64,000 bases of DNA, taken from contig JAHBWE010000005.1 of assembly GCA_019637155.1 (NCBI GenBank), positions 62,001-126,000 on the forward strand, in the 5' to 3' direction. How positions within the stretch are numbered: position 1 is the first letter of the stretch; each line of letters starts with the position of its first letter. Shown piece after piece: positions 60,924 to 64,000 of the stretch. Below the pieces are notes generated by a model. The model was not told the origin of the DNA. It saw only the letters and a list, made by a program, of their open reading frames with translations, and searched no databases. Source of the DNA: Labilithrix sp. (lineage in GTDB: Bacteria; Myxococcota_A; Polyangia; Polyangiales; Polyangiaceae). The position numbers and the translations under genes were made by a program.

Positions 60924-62372
60924 GTGAAGCTCCTTCGCCTCGTGGTTCCTACGGTGGGTGCATTTGCGGGCGGCCTCTTCCTCGGAGGCCTCCGCGCCGA
61001 GGCCACGCCGGCCCAACAAAACCCGTACGAGGTGGTCAACCAGCTCGGCCGCGTGCTCGTCCAGGTCGAGAACCACTACGTCGATCCGGCGCCTCGCGAG
61101 AAGCTCGTGGAGGGCGCGATCAAGGGCATGGTCGACGCCCTCGATCCCCACTCGAGCTACCTCCCCGCCGAGGAGTGGAAGCAGTTCCAGAGCGACACCG
61201 AGGGCAAGTTCGGCGGCGTCGGCATCGAGGTCGACGGGCGCAACGACAAGCTGATCATCATCGCGCCGATCGAGGGATCTCCCGCGCAGAGGGCCGGGAT
61301 CAAGAGCGGCGATCAGATCGTCGGCGTCGACGGCGAGGACGTCCTCGGGCAGCCGCTCGACAAGGTCGTCAAGCGCATGCGCGGCGCGCCGGGGACGAAG
61401 CTGAAGATCACGGTGCTGCGCGAAGCGAAGAACGCGCGCGCGCACGAGCTGAAGGAAGAGGCGCTCGACGCGGGCGCGTCCCCCGACGCCGCGCCGCCGG
61501 AGCGGCAAGGGCAGACGCTCTCGTTCGAGCTCACGCGCGAGATCATCCACGTCTCGGCGGTGCTCTATCGGCTCCTCGACGGCAACGTCGGCTACCTCCG
61601 CATCAAGCAGTTCCAGGAGCGCACGCACGCCGAGCTCCTCGCCGCGACGGCGAAGATGCGCCAGGAGGTGGCGGCGGCCGGCAAAGGCGGCACGCTGCAG
61701 GGCATCCTCCTCGATCTGCGCTCGAACCCGGGCGGCCTCGTCGACGAGGCGACCGAGATCGCCGACGAGTTCCTCGCGAGCGGCGGCATCTATTCGATGC
61801 GCCATCGCGGGCAGGTGATCGAGGACCTCAAGGCGCGCTCCGGCGGCGCGTTCGTGGACATGCCCACCGTCGCGCTCGTGAACGAGTGGAGCGCGAGCGC
61901 GAGCGAGCTCCTCGTCGGCGCGCTCCAAGACAACAAGCGCGCCACCGTCGTCGGCGCGAACACGTTCGGAAAGGGCAGCGTGCAGAGCATCCTCCCGCTC
62001 CCGAACGGCGCGGGCCTCAAGCTCACGACCGCGCGCTACTACACGCCGAGCGGTCACGCGATCCAGGCCGACGGCATCCACCCCGACGTCGTGATCGAGC
62101 CCGGCACGCGCGCGCCGAACGAGCCCGCGAAGGTGCTCCGCGAGCGCGACCTGCCGGGCCATCTCCCCGCCGAAGGACCGCAAGGCGGCAACGCCCCGTC
62201 ACGCGCCCCGACCACCGACGCCGGCCTCACCTCGAGCCCCGAGGACGAGGTCATCGGCTCCCGCGCCCGCGACATCCCCTTCGACCCGAGCCAGTCCCGC
62301 GACGTCGTCCTCCGCGTCGGCTACCAGACGCTCCGCACCGCGATGAGCCAGCGCTCGACGCTCACCAAGTAG
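60924..62372 (+). CDS. C-terminal processing protease (S41, CtpA-like)
   Basis: The 482-residue product has an N-terminal signal or anchor helix (KLLRLVVPTVGAFAGGLFLGG). An N-terminal S41 segment (EVVNQLGRVLVQVENHYVDP, MVDALDPHSSYL) is followed by a PDZ domain at about 95-175 (GVGIEVDGRNDKL, PAQRAGIKSGDQIVGVDG). The protease domain has DLRSNPGGLVDEA near 270, NEWSASASELLVGAL near 322-336 with the nucleophile Ser, and GKGSVQ near 349 with the general-base Lys. These enzymes clip exported proteins near the C-terminus. The protein is exported to the periplasm. The gene stands alone. Confidence 0.93.
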   Translation: MKLLRLVVPTVGAFAGGLFLGGLRAEATPAQQNPYEVVNQLGRVLVQVENHYVDPAPREKLVEGAIKGMVDALDPHSSYLPAEEWKQFQSDTEGKFGGVGIEVDGRNDKLIIIAPIEGSPAQRAGIKSGDQIVGVDGEDVLGQPLDKVVKRMRGAPGTKLKITVLREAKNARAHELKEEALDAGASPDAAPPERQGQTLSFELTREIIHVSAVLYRLLDGNVGYLRIKQFQERTHAELLAATAKMRQEVAAAGKGGTLQGILLDLRSNPGGLVDEATEIADEFLASGGIYSMRHRGQVIEDLKARSGGAFVDMPTVALVNEWSASASELLVGALQDNKRATVVGANTFGKGSVQSILPLPNGAGLKLTTARYYTPSGHAIQADGIHPDVVIEPGTRAPNEPAKVLRERDLPGHLPAEGPQGGNAPSRAPTTDAGLTSSPEDEVIGSRARDIPFDPSQSRDVVLRVGYQTLRTAMSQRSTLTK

Positions 62373-62419
62373 CCGGCGCTCGTGTGGCCAAAGAGACGGA
62401 ACGCCCAGGGCAACTCCTC

Positions 62420-62496
62420 GGGGCCCCAATGCCCGAAGAGCGGCGCCCGCGGGCGCCGGTCGATGGGTTGGGGCGGGGTATGGGGCAGAGCCCCAT
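62420..62496 (-). repeat. Diverged multi-hairpin 3'-end element (copy D)
   Basis: Read on the minus strand, starting 11 bases after the glycosyltransferase stop, it has ATGGGGC-TCT-GCCCCAT and a C-rich spacer. A perfect palindrome CGGCGCCCGCGGGCGCCG and a TTGGGGCCCC end follow. The order and position match copies A-C, but the conserved GACACGG and GCGGCCGCTTCT boxes are missing. It is therefore either a distant relative or an independent terminator. It also lies between two converging genes. Confidence 0.45.
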
Positions 62497-62507
62497 CGTG
62501 ACCAGCG

Positions 62508-63239
62508 CTATCCGCGCACGCGGATAGCATACGTGAGCTTCGCGACGCTCTTCAGGACGTTGGGGACGCGCTTGAAGAGGTTGATCGACGGAGGGCGCTT
62601 CTCGATGACGCGCACGGGGATCTCGCGCGTCTTCACGCCGCCGCGGTCGGCGCGGATGACGAGCTCGCTCGCGAACACGTCCTTGTCGACGAGGCACGCG
62701 CGCACGATGTCGATGAGCGCGACGCGGCGGAACGCCTTGAGGCCGTGCGTGTCGGTCCCGCGGAAGCCGAGGAGGACCTTCAGCATCGACGAGTAGGCGA
62801 TGCTCGCGACGTGACGGATCGCGGGGCGATCGTCCTCCGCGCCGGCGGCGAGCTTCGAGCCGATGACGAGGTCCGCTTCGCCGCTGTCGAGGATGTCGAC
62901 CGCGCGGCGGTGGAAGTCCGCATCGCAGAGGTCGATCTCGTCGCAGATGACGATCTCCCCGCGCGACAGGAGGATGCCTTGTTTCAGGGCCTTGCCGTAG
63001 TTCGGCTCGCCCATGCTGATGATCTTCACCTGGCCTTCGGGGCCCGCGTATTTCTCCGCGAGCTCCTGGCCGATCGCGATCGTGCGGTCCCGCGATCCGT
63101 TCTCGGCGAGGATGATCTCGTAGCTCCACGCGAAGGGCCGGAGGCGCTCGCGGATGTCCACGATCGCAGCGTGGAGGATGGCCTCCTCGTTGTAGATCGG
63201 GATCACGATCGAAATGCGCGGCGCCGCGGAGCTGGTCAT
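62508..63239 (-). CDS. GT2-family glycosyltransferase (DPM1/dolichyl-phosphate-mannose-synthase-like)
   Basis: The 243-residue product starts at ATG 63239 with AAGGAAG just upstream. It shows SIVIPIYNEEAIL near 10-22, IILAENGSRDRT near 44-55, GKALKQGILLSRGEIVICDEID near 85-105 containing the acidic metal site, and GTDTHGLKAFRR near 170. There is no membrane helix. The family transfers sugars from nucleotide-sugars, often to polyprenyl phosphate. The acceptor here is unknown. It converges on the CtpA-like gene and is divergent from a lipoprotein gene 43 bases away. In that gap TAATCG (minus) and TAGCGT (plus) share their TA. Confidence 0.88.
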   Translation of the reverse strand: MTSSAAPRISIVIPIYNEEAILHAAIVDIRERLRPFAWSYEIILAENGSRDRTIAIGQELAEKYAGPEGQVKIISMGEPNYGKALKQGILLSRGEIVICDEIDLCDADFHRRAVDILDSGEADLVIGSKLAAGAEDDRPAIRHVASIAYSSMLKVLLGFRGTDTHGLKAFRRVALIDIVRACLVDKDVFASELVIRADRGGVKTREIPVRVIEKRPPSINLFKRVPNVLKSVAKLTYAIRVRG

Positions 63240-63282
63240 CTTCCTTGCGGCGCCCTCCTTACCACGATTAGCGTGCGCTGCG

Positions 63283-64000
63283 ATGCGTACGCATTCCTCC
63301 TTCCGGGCGCTCTTCATCGTCCTCGTGCTCGCCGCCGCCGGCTGCGACAAGGACAAGCCGAAGCCGGAGGAGACGAAGAAGTCCGAGCCGACGCCGGTCC
63401 CGTCGGACCTCGTCTTCAACGACTTCATCCCTTCCACCGGCGCGCCGCTCGGCGTGCGCGCGCGCGACGCCGGGATCGAGGGCGGCCTCGCGGAGGTCGC
63501 GGGCGGCGCGGAGCCGGGCGATCCGAACGCAGGAGGCGCGCCCGACAACCTGAAGGTCACCGATCCCGGCGCGGATCCGAAGGCCGCGCGCAAGTACACC
63601 TTCGTGCAGGGGCGGGTCGAGAAGCGCCTCCTCACGATCTCGCAGAGCACGTCGGGCTCGATGGGAGGACAGACGGCGCCGCCGCAGGAGGTCACCTTCA
63701 AGCTCCATCTCGACCTCACGCCGAAGCAGGTGAAGAAGGAGGGCACGGCGATGGAGCTGAAGCTCACGAAGGTGGAGATCCCCGGCGCGCCTCCGCAGCT
63801 CGCGCCGCTCCTCGCCGGTCTCAACAACCTCGCGGGCGTGTTCGACGTGTCGCCCCAGGGCGAGGCGGGGGAGGTGCAGTTCGGAGCGCCGCCGCAGGTG
63901 CGGAGTCAGGACGAGGCGCGCCTCTTCCAGAGCGTCCTCCAGGGCTTGAGCCAGGCGGCGCAGCTCCTCGTCGCGCCGCTGCCGGAGGCTCCGATCGGCA
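63283..64000 (+). CDS. Lipoprotein, unknown, running off the window
   Basis: The first 239 residues are present. The signal peptide MRTHSSFRALFIVLVLAAAGC has its lipobox at residue 21. A Lys/Glu/Pro linker (KPKPEETKKSEP) and a domain with no recognised signature follow. Near 95-190 it alternates beta strands (KYTFVQGRVEKRLLTISQS, VTFKLHLDLTPKQVKKEGTA). The frame is open to the end of the window. A TAGCGT hexamer ends eight bases before the ATG. Function is unknown. Confidence 0.7.
   Translation, partial: MRTHSSFRALFIVLVLAAAGCDKDKPKPEETKKSEPTPVPSDLVFNDFIPSTGAPLGVRARDAGIEGGLAEVAGGAEPGDPNAGGAPDNLKVTDPGADPKAARKYTFVQGRVEKRLLTISQSTSGSMGGQTAPPQEVTFKLHLDLTPKQVKKEGTAMELKLTKVEIPGAPPQLAPLLAGLNNLAGVFDVSPQGEAGEVQFGAPPQVRSQDEARLFQSVLQGLSQAAQLLVAPLPEAPIG

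Overview
The window looks like chromosomal DNA from a very GC-rich, large-genome myxobacterium, probably class Polyangia and of the Labilithrix/Sandaracinus/Sorangium kind. The reasons are the strong G/C bias at third codon positions, eukaryotic-type Ser/Thr kinases with Pro-rich tails and a C-terminal membrane anchor, many Asp/Ala/Gly-rich ('DAG') lipoproteins, a C-terminal anchor resembling MYXO-CTERM, and HYDIN-like, C-type-lectin-like and beta-helix surface lipoproteins. This placement is inferred; no rRNA or marker phylogeny is present. I saw no tRNA, rRNA, CRISPR array, insertion sequence or prophage.

Layout. 1-5123: end of an unknown gene, a beta-helix lipoprotein, an FKBP lipoprotein with an unknown membrane protein, and an L,D-transpeptidase. 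5258-11189: a run of secreted or lipoprotein genes of visibly more AT-rich codon use, including a zinc phospholipase C/P1-nuclease-like protein and a VWA-like lipoprotein. 11202-19000: a PrsW-like intramembrane protease overlapping pheA, small lipoproteins, and an Lgt fused to an outer-membrane-barrel-like domain, overlapping a Cys/Ser/Gly-rich anchored lipoprotein gene. 19171-28902: an MscS channel with a cNMP domain, then sucA, a scaffold-like protein and a Ser/Thr kinase, divergent from an E1 alpha/beta pair. 28903-33482: hairpin repeats, a GFA protein, lipoproteins, a ParB-domain protein, a Spy/CpxP-like protein behind a CpxR-box-like direct repeat, and a C-type-lectin-like lipoprotein.

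33489-53036 is the most interesting part. It holds three paralogous ~405-residue ATP-grasp ligases and a fourth, divergent one. They are interleaved with two HYDIN-like lipoprotein genes (one frameshifted), glycogen synthase, a peptidase-E-like protein with Cys at the nucleophile position and a Fes-like esterase. A LysR regulator fused to a GreA/Rnk-type domain and a broken HEPN/MNT pair follow. A tightly packed operon then encodes a COG4947-like esterase, a glutamate-cysteine-ligase-like enzyme fused to two CBS domains, and an AstE/aspartoacylase-type zinc carboxypeptidase. I infer that ligases, hydrolases and carboxypeptidase serve a small-peptide or amide-forming pathway not matched to a named system.

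53143-64000: a Ser/Thr kinase with repeated DRTV motifs, a hemerythrin/Rnk pair, an ECF sigma factor with a small membrane partner, a lipoprotein with a HipA/Fam20-like kinase fold, an alpha/beta hydrolase, a ribbon-helix-helix protein, a CtpA-type protease, a GT2 glycosyltransferase and the start of another lipoprotein.

Two themes run through the window. Many genes, mostly lipoproteins, carry TANNNT hexamers ending 6-8 nt before the start codon, as expected for leaderless mRNAs. Several gene ends carry a multi-hairpin repeat whose stems change in sequence but keep pairing.
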